A DNA stretch of 64,000 bases from assembly GCF_000002995.4 (NCBI RefSeq), contig NW_025062286.1:1-64000 (forward strand). Direction: 5' to 3'. The notes beneath the pieces are model-generated. The model was given only the letters and a program-made list of their open reading frames with translations, had not been told where the DNA came from and did not search any database. Shown here one piece after another: positions 1 to 17,155 of this stretch (the stretch's first letter is position 1; every line of letters starts with the position of its first letter). The translations under genes and the position numbers were made by a program. Source of the stretch: Brugia malayi. Taxonomy: Eukaryota; Nematoda; Chromadorea; Rhabditida; Onchocercidae.

Positions 1-3000
1 TCTGTATAGAAACGGTAAGAGCTAATGTACTAATCAAAATGTTTTCTAATGATTGCTGCATTTGCAGAGAAGTGGCATGAAATAATCAATATTGCCATCT
101 AGTGATATTGTTATATCTGTAGAGAAATGGTATGAGTTAATGAATTAATCAAAATATATTCTAGTTATGTTGTTATATTTGTAGAGAAATGGTATGAGTT
201 AATGAAATAATCAGAATATTTTCTTGTGATATTGTTATATCTGTATAGAAACGGTAAGAGCTAATGAATTAATCAAAATGTTTTCTAATGATTTGCTGCA
301 TTTGCAGAGAAGTGGCATGAAATATCAATATACTTCTAGTGTATTCTTATATCTGCAGAGAAATGGTATGAGTTAATGAATTAATCAAAATATCTTCAAG
401 TGATATTGTTATATCTGTAGAGAAATGTTAGAGCTAATGAAAAAATCAGAATATCTTCTAGTGATATTGTTATATCTGTAGAGAAATGATGTGAGTTTAT
501 GAATTAATCAAAGATATCTCTAGTGATATTGTTATATTTGGTTGAGAAATGATGTGGTTTATGAATAAATCAAAATACATTCCAGTTATATTGTTATATC
601 TGTAGAGAAATGGTTAAGCTAAATGAAAAAATCAAAATATCTTCTCGTGATATTATAATATCTGTAGAGAAATGATGTGAGTAAATGAAATTATCAGGAT
701 ATCTTCTAGTGATATTGTTATATCTGTAGAGAAATGGTATGAGTTATGAAATAATCAAAATGTCTTCTAGTGATATTGTTATATCGGTAGATAAATGGTA
801 CAAGTTAATGAATTAATCAAAATGTCTTTTAGTGATATTGTTATATCGGTAGAGAAATGGTAAGAGCTAATGAATTTATCAAAATGTTTTCTAATGATTT
901 TGTTAAATCAGTAGAGAAATGGTACAAGTTGATGAATTAATCAAAATGTCTAATTGTGATATTGTTTTATCTGCAGAGAAATGGTACGAGTTAATGAATT
1001 AATCAAAATGTCTTCTAATGCTATTGTTTTATCTGTTGTGAAATGGTATGAGTTAATGAATTAATCAAAATGTCTTCTAGTGATATTGTTATATCTGTAG
1101 AGAAATGGTATGAGCTAATGAAAAAATCAAAATGTCTTCTAGTGATATTGTTATATTTGTTGAGAAATGTTGTGGTTTATGAATTAATCAAAATATATTC
1201 TAGTTATATTGTTATATTTGTGAAAAAAATGGTATGAGTTAATGATTGGATCAGAATATCTTCTAGTGATATTGTTAAATCAGTTGAGAAATGATACAAG
1301 TTGATGAATTAATCAAAATGTCATCTTGTGATATTGTTTTATCTGCAGAGAAATGGTATGAGTTAATGAATTAATCAAAATGTTTTCTAGTGATATTGTT
1401 AAATCAGTAGAGAAATGGTACAAGTTGATGAATTAATCAAAATGCCTTCTAGTGATATTGTTTATATATGCAGAGAAGTGACATGAATTAATCAAAATGC
1501 CTTCTAATGATATTGTTATATTTGCAGAGAAGTGACATAAAACAATCAAAATGTCTTCTAGTGATATTGTTAAATCAGTAGAGAAATGGTACGAGTTAAT
1601 GAATAAATCAAAATGTCTTCTAGTGATATTGTTATGTTTGCAGAGAAATGGTATGAGCTAATGAAAAAATCAAAATATTTTTTAGTGATATTGTTAAATC
1701 AGTAGAGAAATGATACAAGTTGATGAATTAATCAAAATGTCATCTTGTGATATTGTTTTATCTGCAGAGAAATGGTATGAGTTAATGAAAAAATCAAAAT
1801 ATTTTTTAGTTATATTGTTAAATCGGAAGAGAAATGGTACGAGTTAAATGAATTATTCATAATGTCTTCTAATGATATTGTTATGCTTGCAGTGATGTGA
1901 CATGAAACAATCAAAGTGTCTTTTAGTGATATTGTTATATCTGTAGAGAAATGGTATGAGTTAATAAAAAAATCAAAATGTCTTCTAATGATATTGTTTT
2001 TATCTGTAGTGAAATGGTATGAATTAATGAATTAATAAAATGTCTTCTAGTGATATTGTTAAATCAGTGAGAAAAGGTATGAGTTAATGAATTAATCAAA
2101 ATGTCTTCTTGTGATATTGTTTTATCTGCTGAGAAATGGTACGAGTTAATGAATTAGTCCAAAATGTCTTCTAGTGATATTGTTATATATGCAGAGAAGT
2201 GACATGAATTAATCAAAATGCCTTCTAATGATATTGTTATGTTTGCAGAGAAATGGTATGAGCTAATGAAAAAATCAAAATATTTTCTAGTGATATTGTA
2301 AATCTGTAGAGAAATGGTATGAGTTAATGAATTAATCAAAATGTCTTCTTGTGATATTGTTTTATCTGCAGAGAAATGGTATGAGTAAATGAACTAATCA
2401 AAATATATTCTAGTTATGTTGTTATATTTGTGGAGAAATGGAATGAGTTAATGAAAAAATCAGAATATTTTCTTGTGATATTGTTATATCTGTATAGAAA
2501 CGGTAAGAGCTAATGAATAAATCAAAATGTCTTCTAGTGATATTGTTATATTTGTTGAGAAATGGTATGAGTTAATGAATTAATCAAAATATATTCTAGT
2601 TATATTGTTATATTTGTGAGAAATGGTATGAGTTAATGATTGAATCAGAATATCTTCTAGTGATATTGTTATATCTGTAGAGAAATGATGTGAGTTAATG
2701 AAATTATCAAGATATCTTCTCGTGATATTATTATATTCTGTAGAGAAATGGTATGAGTTAATGAATTAATCAAAATATCTTCTAGTGATATTGTTATATC
2801 TGTAGAGAAATGGTAAGAGCTAATGAAATAATCAAAATGTCTTCTAATGATATCATTATATCGGTAGGAAATGGTATGAGTTAATGAATAAATCAAAATA
2901 TATTCTAGTGATATTGTTATATTTGTAGAGAAATGGTATGAGTTAATGATTGAATCAAGAATATCTTCTAGTGATATTGTTATATCTGTAGAGAAACGGT

Positions 3001-6000
3001 AAGAGCTAATGAATTAATCAAAATATCTTCTAGTGATATTGTTATATTTGTGGAGAAATGGTATGAGTTAATGAATGAATCAGAATATCTTCTAGTGATA
3101 TTGTTATATCTGTAGAGAAATGATGTGAGTTAATGAATTAATCAAGAATATCTTCTAGTGATATTGTTATATTTGTGGAGAAATGGTATGAGTTAATGAT
3201 TGAATCAGAATATCTTCTAGTGATATTGTTATATCTGTAGAGAAATGGTAAGAGCTAATGAATTAATCAAAATGTTTTCTAATGATATTATTATATCGGT
3301 AGGAATGGTATGAGTTAATGAATTAATCAAAATATATTCTAGTTATATTGTTATATTTGTGGAGAAATGGTAAGAGCTAATGAATAAATCAAAATGTCTT
3401 CTAGTGATATTGTTATATTTGCAGAGAAACGGTAAGAGCTAATGAATTAATCAAAATGTTTTCTAATGATTTGCTGCATTTGCAGAGAAGTGGCATGAAA
3501 TAATCAATATGCCTTCTAGTGGTATTCTTATATCTGCAGAGAAATGGTATGAGTTAATGAACTAATCAAAATATATTCTAGTTATGTTGTTATATTTGTG
3601 GAGAAATGGTATGAGTTAATGAAATAATCAGAATATTTTCTTGTGATATTGTTATATCTGTATAGAAACGGTAAGAGCTAATGAATAAATCAAAATGTCT
3701 TCTAGTGATATTGTTATATTTGTTGAGAAATGATGTGGGTTTATGAATTAATCAAAATATATTCTAGTTATATTGTTATATTTGTGAAGAAATGGTATGA
3801 GTTAATGATTGGATCAGAATATCTTCTAGTGATATTGTTGTATCTGTAGAGAAATGATGTGAGTTAATGTAATTATCAAGATATCTTCTCGTGATATTAT
3901 TATATCTGTCGAGAAATGGTAAAAGCTAATGAATTAATCAAAATATATTCTAGTTATATTGTTATATCTGTAGAGAAATGGTAAGAGCTAATGAAATAAT
4001 CAAAATGTCTTCTAATGATATCATTATATCGGTAGGAAATGGTATGAGTTAATGAATTAATCAAAATATATTCTAGTTATATTGTTATATTTGTGGAGAA
4101 ATGGTATGAGTTAATGATTGAATCAGAATATCTTCTAGTGATATTGTTATATCTGTTGAGTAATGATGTGAGTTAATGAATTAATCGAAATACCTTCTAG
4201 TGATATTGTTATATTTGTTGAGATAATCAAAATATATTCCAGTTATATTGTTATATTTGTGAAGAAATGGTATGAGTTAATGATTGAATCAGAATATCTT
4301 CTAGTGATATTGTTATATCTGTTGAGTAATGATTTGAGTTAATGAATTAATCAAAATACCTTCTAGTGATATTGTTATATTTGTTGAGATAATCAAAATA
4401 TATTCCAGTTATATTGTTATATTTGTGAAGAAATGGTATGAGTTAATGATTGAATCAGAATATCTTCTAGTGATATTGTTATATCTGTAGAGAAATGATG
4501 TGAGTTAATGAAATTATCAAGATATCTTCTCGTGATATTTTTATATCTGTCGAGAAATGGTAAAAGCTAATGAATTAATCAAAATATTTTCTATTGATAT
4601 TGTTATATCTGTAAAGAAACGGTAAGAGCTAATGAATTAATCAAAATGTTTTCTAATGATTTGCTGCATTTGCAGAGAAGTGGCATGATTCTTATATCTG
4701 CAGAGAAATGGTATGAGTTAATGAACTAATCAAAATATATTCAAGTTATATTGTTGTATTTGTAGAGAAATGGTATGAGTTAATGAATGAATCAGAATAT
4801 CTTCTAGTGATATTGTTATATCTGTCGAGAAATGATGTGAGTTAATGAAATTATCAAGATATCTTCTCGTGATATTATTATATCTGTAGAGAAATGATGT
4901 GAGTTAATGAAATTATCAAGATATCTTCTAGTGATATTGTTATGTCTGTATAGAAACGGTAAGAGCTAATGAATAAATCAAAATGTCTTCTTGTGATATT
5001 TTTTTATTTGCAGAGAAATTTATTTGCAGAGAAAAAATGTTTTCTAATGATTTCATTATATCGGTAGGAAATGGTATGACTTAATGAATTAATCAAAATA
5101 TTTTCTAGTGATATTGTTATATCTGTATAGAAACGGTAAGAGCTAATGAATTAATCAAAATGTTTTCTAATGATTTGCTGCATTTGCAGAGAAGTGGCAT
5201 GAAATAATCAATATGCCTTCTAGTGGTATTCTTATATCTGCAGAGAAATGGTATGAGTTAATGAACTAATCAAAATATATTCTAGTTATGTTGTTATATT
5301 TGTAGAGAAATGGTATGAGTTAATGAAATAATCAGAATATTTTCTAGTGATATTGTTATATCTGTATAGAAACGGTAAGAGCTAATGAATTAATCAAAAT
5401 GTTTTCTAATGATATTGCTGCATTTGCAGAGAAGTGGCATGAAATAATCAATATGCCTTCCAGTGGTATTCTTATATCTGCAGAGAAATGGTATGAGTTA
5501 ATGAACTAATCAAAATATCTTCAAGTGATATTGTTATATCTGTAGAGAAATGGTAAGAGCTAATGAAAAAATCAGAATATCTTCTAGTGATATTGTTATA
5601 TCTGTAGAGAAATGATGTGAGTTAATGAATTAATCAAGATATCTTCTAGTGATATTGTTATATTTGTTGAGAAATGATGTGGGTTTATGAATTAATCAAA
5701 ATATATTCTAGTTATATTGTTATATCTGTAGAGAAATGGTATGAGTTAATGAATAAATCAAAATATCTTCTCGTGATATTATTATATCTGTAGAGAAATG
5801 ATGTGAGTAAATGAAATTATCAAGATATCTTCTAGTGATATTGTTATATCTGTAGAGAAATGGTATGAGTTAATGAAATAATCAAAATGTCTTCTAGTGA
5901 TATTGTTATATCGGTAGATAAATGGTACAAGTTAATGAATTAATCAAAATGTCTTTTAGTGATATTGTTATATCGGTAGAGAAATGGTATGAGTTAATGA

Positions 6001-8916
6001 ATTAATCAAAATGTTTTCTAGTGATATTGTTAAATCAGTAGAGAAATGGTACAAGTTGATGAATTAATCAAAATGTCTAATAGCGATATTGTTTTATCTG
6101 CAGAGAAATGGTACGAGTTAATGAATTAGTCAAAATGTCTTCTAATGATATTGTTTTATCGGTAGAGAAATGGTATGAGTTAATGAATTAATCAAAATGT
6201 CTTCTAGTGATATTGTTATATCTGTAGAGAAATGGTATGAGCTAATGAAAAAATCAAAATGTCTTCTAGTGATATTGTTATATCTGTAGAGAAATGATGT
6301 GGGTTTATGAATTAATCAAAATATATTCTAGTTATATTGTTATATTTGTGAAGAAATGGTATGAGTTAATGATTGAATCAGAATATCTTCTAGTGATATT
6401 GTTAAATCAGTAGAGAAATGGTACAAGTTGATGAATTAATCAAAATGTCTTCTAGTGATATTGTTTTATCTGCAGAGAAATGGTATGAGTTAATGAATTA
6501 ATCAAAATGTTTTCTAGTGATATTGTTAAATCAGTAGAGAAATGGTATGAGTTAATGAATTAATCAAAATGTCTTCTAGTGATATTGTTATATATGCAGA
6601 GAAGTGACATGAATTAATCAAAATGCCTTCTAATGATATTGTTATATTTGCAGAGAAGTGACATGAAACAATCAAAATGTCTTCTAGTGATATTGTTAAA
6701 TCAGTAGAGAAATGGTATGAGTTAATGAATTAATCAAAATGTCTTCTAGTGATATTGCTATGTCTGTAGAGAAATGGTATGAGCTAATGAAAAAATCAAA
6801 ATATTTTCGAGTGATATTGTTAAATCGGTAGAGAAATGGTACAAGTTGATGAATTAATCAAAATGTCTTCTAGTGATATTGTTATATCTGTAGAGAAATG
6901 GTATGAGCTAATGAAAAAATCAAAATATTTTCGAGTGATATTGTTAAATCGGTAGAGAAATGGTACAAGTTAATGAATTAGTCAAAATGTCTTCTAATGA
7001 TATTGTTATATTTGCAGAGAAGTGACATGAAACAATCAAAGTGTCTTCTAGTGATATTGTTATATCTGTAGAGAAATGGTATGAGTTAATGAAAAAATCA
7101 AAATGTCTTCTAGTGATATTGTTATATCTGTAGAGAAATGGTATGAGTTAATGAATTAATCAAAATGTCTTCTAGTGATATTGTTAAATCAGTAGAGAAA
7201 TGGTATGAGTTAATGAATTAATCAAAATGTCTTCTTGTGATATTGTTTTATCTGCAGAGAAATGGTACGAGTTAATGAATTAGTCAAAATGTCTTCTAAT
7301 GATATTGTTATATTTGCAGAGAAGTGACATGAAACAATCAAAATGTCTTCTAGTGATATTGTTATATCTGTAGAGAAATGGTATGAGCTAATGAAAAAAT
7401 CAAAATGTTTTCTAGTGATATTGTTAAATCAGTAGAGAAATGGTACAAGTTGATGAATTAATCAAAATGTCTTCTTGTGATATTGTTTTATCTGCAGAGA
7501 AATGGTATGAGTTAATGAACTAATCAAAATATATTCTAGTTATATTGTTATATTTGTGGAGAAATGGTATGAGTTAATGATTGAATCAGAATATCTTCTA
7601 GTGATATTGTTATATCTGTAGAGAAATGGTAAGAGCTAATGAAATAATCAAAATGTCTTCTAATGATATCATTATATCGGTAGGAAATGGTATGAGTTAA
7701 TGAATTAATCAAAATATATTCTAGTTATATTGTTATATTTGTGGAGAAATGGTATGAGTTAATGATTGAATCAGAATATCTTCTAGTGATATTGTTATAT
7801 CTGTAGAGAAATGATGTGAGTTAATGAAGTTATCAAGATATCTTCTCGTGATATTATTATATCTGTCGAGAAATGGTAAAAGCTAATGAATTAATCAAAA
7901 TATTTTCTAGTGATATTGTTAAATCTGTATAGAAACGGTAAGAGCTAATGAATTAATCAAAATGTTTTCTAATGATTTGCTGCATTTGCAGAGAAGTGGT
8001 ATGAGACAATCAATATGCCTTCCAGTGGTATTCTTATATCTGCAGAGAAATGGTATGAGTTAATGAACTAATCAAAATATATTCTAGTTATATTGTTATA
8101 TTTGTAGAGAAATGGTATGAGTTAATGATTGAATCAGAATATCTTCTAGTGATATTGTTATATCTGTCGAGTAATGATGTGAGTTAATGAATTAATCGTA
8201 ATATCTTCTAGTGATATTGTTATATTTGTGGAGAAATGGTATGAGTTAATGAATTAATCAAAATGTTTTCTAATGATATTATTATATCGGTAGGAAATGG
8301 TATGATTTAATGAATTAATAGAAATATCTTAATGAACTAATCGAAATATCTTCTAGTGATATTGTTATATCTGTCGAGAAATGGTAAAAGCTAATGAATA
8401 AATCAAAATGTCTTCTAGTGATATTGTTATATCTGTAGAGAAATGGTAAGAGCTAATGAATTAATCAAAATGTTTTCTAATGATATTGCTGCATTTGCAG
8501 AGAAGTGGCATGAAATAATCAATATGCCTTCTAGTGATACTCTTATATCTGCTGAGAAATGGTATGAGTTTATGAATTAATCAAAATATATTCTAGTGAT
8601 ATTGTTATATTTGTGAAGAAATGGTATGAGTTAATGATTGAATCAGAATATCTTCTAGTGATATTGTTATATCTGTAGAGAAATGGTATGAGTTAATGAA
8701 TTAATCAAAATATCTTCTAGTGATATTGTTATATCTGTTGAGAAATGGTAAGAGCTAATGAATTAATCAAAATGTTTTCTAATGATATTATTATATCGGT
8801 AGGAAATGGTATGAGTTAATGAATTAATCAAAATATATTCTAGTGATATTGTTATATCTGTAGAGAAATGGTACAAGTTGATGAATTAATCAAAATGTCT
8901 TCTTGTGATATTGTTA
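1..8916. repeat. Satellite array, ~62-bp unit, about 145 copies
   Basis: The whole stretch is head-to-tail copies of a unit of about 62 bp. Each carries a GAGAAATGGTATGAGTTAAT core followed by a CTTCTAGTGATATTGTTATA-like core. Units differ by substitutions and small indels, and recurrent subtypes exist: CTGCATTTGCAGAGAAGTGG, TATAGAAACGGTAAGAGC, and TGATGTGAGTTAATG. The array runs off the left edge and ends near 8,916, where the period stops. Open frames across it are only a by-product of the repeat (about 20 residues per unit) and are not genes. No transposase or other coding content was seen. Confidence 0.97.
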
Positions 8917-11119
8917 CCTTTATAAATTCACCTTTATAAATTCGAATAAATTATCCCCTAGAAAATTTCTCAATTGCGTTCTATCAAAATTTGTATAATT
9001 TCACAGTTGGTCTTGAGAGAAAATAAAGTTGAAATCTAAAAGATTTAAAACTGCACAAAAAATAGTGAGTGTATTCAACATAAAATATCAAATTTTTTTT
9101 TACCAAAAATACAAAAATTTTTTTTTACCAATCGAATTCCTAATCAATTTCATATTTGAAGATAACGTTGCTGATATTTTCTGAGCAAAATCTTTAAAAT
9201 CCAGAGGAACTATCAGAAATAGCCTTTAAAAAAATGATAATATTATTAAATGAAAAAATATTAGTAATACATTAATAACACATTAATTCTGTGCGTAAAT
9301 TTCATGAACAAAATAGCAAGCACTAAAATATGAATTTAAATTTTTCAATAAAAACTAATTTAAATGAATAAAACATGTGTAAAAATCTTGAATATTTGCA
9401 TTTATATCATTAAAATCAGTTAAAAAAATAGTAAAGGAATATCAGCAAAATTTTATATATCTGTATCAGTAAAAATTAATCCTAATGGATGACCTGTTAA
9501 CACACAAAAATTTTCCTCCATTTTTCTGACTGTAATTTCAAACAAAAATTAGTTTTACTTTCAATTGAAAATTCTCATGAAATTTTTTGATGAGAATGAT
9601 TTAGTAAAAATGAATATAAGAATTTCCAATTGTTACAAGTAGAAACATGTCACAGTGAAAAAAAAAAAAAATTATCAACACATCGATAAGCATAACTTAT
9701 CAATGCTGCTTTGTTTACTCTATTCAATGTCAAATTTTCATTAATGTAATTAATGAAGTATCACATAGATAATTTACAACGATCAATTTGCAGTTACTAC
9801 ATTCTACCTTATGCAAATTGCAGTATCATTGGGAAATGCAAAATGTTTCTAAGTTTAACTAGGTACAACATCCATTCTTAGAAAAAATTCCAAAATCTGT
9901 GACCTATCCTCTCTGCAATTCTTACATCAACTCATAGCGATATTTCACCCAAACGTTTTTTTTCTTTTTGATAGAATAACGTCCAGTAGAATTTGACAGT
10001 TGGATTGCTAACTGACGTTGGAATAACATTTACATTGGAATTTCTACTTCCATCCGTGCATTGTATACAATAATTGACTGATTAAACTTTTAAATGATCT
10101 TTCAGATCAAAGTATCAGTAATTAATTATTTGAATGCACTGAATTAAATCGCTTTCAGTCAACCAAACCTCTTCAAGTATCCTCGTTTCAATTAACCCAA
10201 AGGTATATTACTAGCCCCGATCTGAAAGTATATTGTATCGATAATGCTACATATTGCCATGATGGCCACATACAATTATGCTTTTCTCGAACTGATAAAA
10301 GGAAAAATATTCCTAATAATCGTGGCTCATTACTGTGTTCAGTTCCCCGGAAATATTCCAAAGCAAACATAAATATTTATACGAACAAATAAGAACAATC
10401 ATCAATGTGCAAAAAGGCGATAACCACATTTCAATAACGATTAGGTCCACTCTTCCCCCCTTTCCCCTAAGAAAACTGCAAGCAAAAGCAAAAGCGTAAT
10501 AGGCTACCATAAATGCCAAAAAACAATTGTCACAAAAAAGCTAGAATTGGGACTTTTTAAATGTAAAATTTAATGAGAAAATTAGTACTGACAGAAAACG
10601 AGCAATTAAGATGTCCATAAATCGAGAACATGGTTCGCTTTCAGTGTTACCTTCAATAAAATCTTACATGAACGTTGTATTGAAATTCTTTTCATGTAAA
10701 TATTCATAGCATATATGGGCAATTACGAACTTAAGTAAAAGAATGCAGATAACTTTCTGATTGTTATTCAGAATAAGTAAAAACAAACAACTGGACGATA
10801 ATATTCAAGCAGTAATTAATTTTCAGATTGCCAAAGTTTCTAGCCCTGTTTTTCTACACCATTAAGTAAAAAACATTCAAATAGTGCGTGCTATCATAAT
10901 CTTCTACAAAACTCAAAAATACTGCAGGCATCATAACGGATCTTCATTTGTCAACAAAAAGCAAATATATGTTTTGCATGAAACTGATTGTTTCACGCAA
11001 AACAAAGTAAGAAATTACAATTACTCATCAAACCAAAAAAAAAAAACAAGTTCAATAATAAAAAAAAAAAAAAAAAAAAAACGAAAAACGATCATTTAGA
11101 AAAGAAACAACGCAACGCA
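8917..11119. other. Non-coding AT-rich spacer
   Basis: Sequence between the satellite and the 3' end of the 14-3-3 gene. It begins with two copies of a 15-bp word (ACCTTTATAAATTC and its repeat). It is rich in A and T runs, including a long oligo-A near 11,060. No convincing exon or RNA gene was recognised; short open frames overlap on both strands without family features. Confidence 0.6.
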
Positions 11120-15121
<4,002 letters not shown>

Positions 15122-15210
15122 TTCGATAGGTGTGTGTGTGTAACTTGAATACCTCTAGCAGCTAGCAGTAAACAGAATAGCAGCAATAAACCACTGTCCG
15201 CACAATACGG

Positions 15211-15222
15211 CTGAATAATAAA
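15211..15222 (-). promoter_or_regulatory. Putative spliced-leader or 5'UTR splice acceptor of the 14-3-3 gene
   Basis: On the minus strand the sequence reads TTTATTATTCAG, a good nematode acceptor, 89 nt upstream of the 14-3-3 ATG. It is followed by a leader containing an (AC)n run. It could receive a trans-spliced leader or end an intron in the 5' untranslated region; the sequence alone cannot tell which. Confidence 0.45.
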
Positions 15223-16795
15223 TACGGAATTTAAGTGACTCAAGAAATGAGCGTCAAGCGAAATATGCTTAAAAACGATAAGACTGTCCACCGATCCGTG
15301 AAACTTTCTTTGAAGGAGAAAAGAATAAGCTCCTCACCTGAAATAGAGAATTCATCTTTTCCTACAAATATAACTAACATATTTTCAAACTATGACAAAT
15401 TTAATATAAAACATATGAGACATAGAACGTAAAAATAATAAAATAATGACTTCATTACATTATCTTCAGCTATTGAAAAGGATATAAAATTTTTTATTTT
15501 CACGAATTTTAAACATATATTTCTAATCACTTTGAGCAGAAGTTTTATTACATAATACAATCAATTAATATCAGTAAATGTTACACGAGATGCAACGAAT
15601 CTCATTTGATTGTATGAGAGATGAAAAAAAGAAAATGGAGAATGGAGAGGAGAAATTTAATGCATCATCTGTTGAAAATATGAAGTTTCGAATATTAACT
15701 ACATAAGATCAAAATAAAAATGTAAACAAAAAATAATAAACTGGACAAATTTTTTAACTTAAAACGGTGGATTTCAAAGAAATAATCTAAGGATAACCAA
15801 TCACATGTGTAAAAAGAAATGATATAATTGATAATAGGAATTAATACTTAACTACTATACTATATGCATATAAATGACAATGACATTTCTGGAAATAATG
15901 AAATACAAAATTTAGTATCTATAATTTCGATGATGTAATAAATGAATTTAATTCATAGCTGGAGTTTCATTTTTAGCTAAATGATTTTAGTACATCGAGA
16001 GAAAAGCGGCTCACGTCGCGAGGTGCAAATAGTGGAGACTTAGAATCGAATAAAGACAAGCATTTTGTAATTAACGAAAAGAAAATTAAGGATAACAGTG
16101 TGGAACTATTGTACCTAATGGTCCGAAACAACTCAAAAATGAAAAAACGGAACAACAATTCTTAATAGAAAAAATAGAAAAAAATTTTAAATTAGAAAAT
16201 ATTTTCATTTAAATAATTCTCTCTATTTATACCGCCTCTTCAGCCTCTTGAAATTTATGGCGAAGTACAACAATTTAGCAATCACTGAAGTAAAACGTAT
16301 GCTCTACAGCAAATGCAGAAGCAAGCGAGGAAGATGCTAAACTATCACAAAAATGAATCTCCTACAACAATCAAGTAATATACATACATACATACATACA
16401 CGTATACATAATAAGCGATTAACATAATGCGAATACAACAGACGCACGAACAGAGAGACAGACAACAATAACTGTATTCCTAGCCTGAACTACATGACTC
16501 GACCTCTCAAGCAGTTTGCGAAAAGGACAAATGCAAGCAAGATAACTATGTATTCATGTATGTATGCATGCACGTTTGCCTACAGACAGTTATGCAACAA
16601 TTATAGGGATAGTATAATAAATAGACATATGAAATAGCGCCTGAATGAACGAATTAATTACCTATTATTATCAACGAGAAATTAATCAAATTTGTTCGTA
16701 TTTTCAAATACTTACGTATAGATTTTGCATATATAATGTAAAAATAAAAATTTCACATCTGTGATAGTTAAATTTAGGCCGCATTAATTGAGTAT

Positions 16796-17155
16796 TTTAG
16801 CGCGGATGATTACAAGGGAATGTCGGTTTGGTTGACTCCGCCTCACATAACAATTCTTATAGGGACCATCTCATAAATTCATATGAAATAGTGCCAAGTT
16901 TAGGTTAGGCTCTTTTTAATATTTTAATGCAATTAGCATGATTACTTCATGCGTTAGATTTAGTCTAGTATCGGCTGTTTTAAAACATCAAAAATTTTAA
17001 TTTTACTGAAAATTAATTTAATAAGCTATTGGATGCTAAATAGGGATGATTGCGAGGGAAATCCAATTTTTTAGTTTGGCTGTTTAGAATAGATCGATGC
17101 AAAAAGGGAGGAACCGCTCGCTTCCTCCCTTTTTGCATCGTAACAATTCTATCAT
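16796..17155 (+). repeat. Diverged repeat pair with embedded hairpin
   Basis: Two related segments about 240 bp apart share the order GGATGATT, then AGGGAA, then a TTTGG-type stretch, then TAACAATTCT (near 16,804-16,858 and 17,044-17,149). The second copy carries an extra palindrome just before TAACAATTCT. It may be a small non-autonomous element or an old local duplication; there is no coding content. Confidence 0.5.
17095..17140. repeat. Perfect 19-bp inverted repeat with 8-nt loop
   Basis: The left arm CGATGCAAAAAGGGAGGAA is the exact reverse complement of the right arm, separated by CCGCTCGC. It is GC-richer than its surroundings. It is too short for an animal pre-miRNA, and there is no T-tract or gene next to it to argue for a terminator. 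Confidence 0.9.

Noticed and set aside
2154..2896. Open frames in the satellite with a repeated SLTHTISLQ-type protein text
   Set aside because: They are translations of the 62-bp repeat, which shifts frame from unit to unit; no start context or termination pattern supports a protein.
1..8916. Satellite as a CRISPR-like array
   Set aside because: Units are directly contiguous with no unique spacers, and the DNA is eukaryotic.
17095..17140. Hairpin as a microRNA precursor
   Set aside because: The stem is only 19 bp, perfectly paired and with an 8-nt loop, too short for an animal pre-miRNA, and no known miRNA seed is present.
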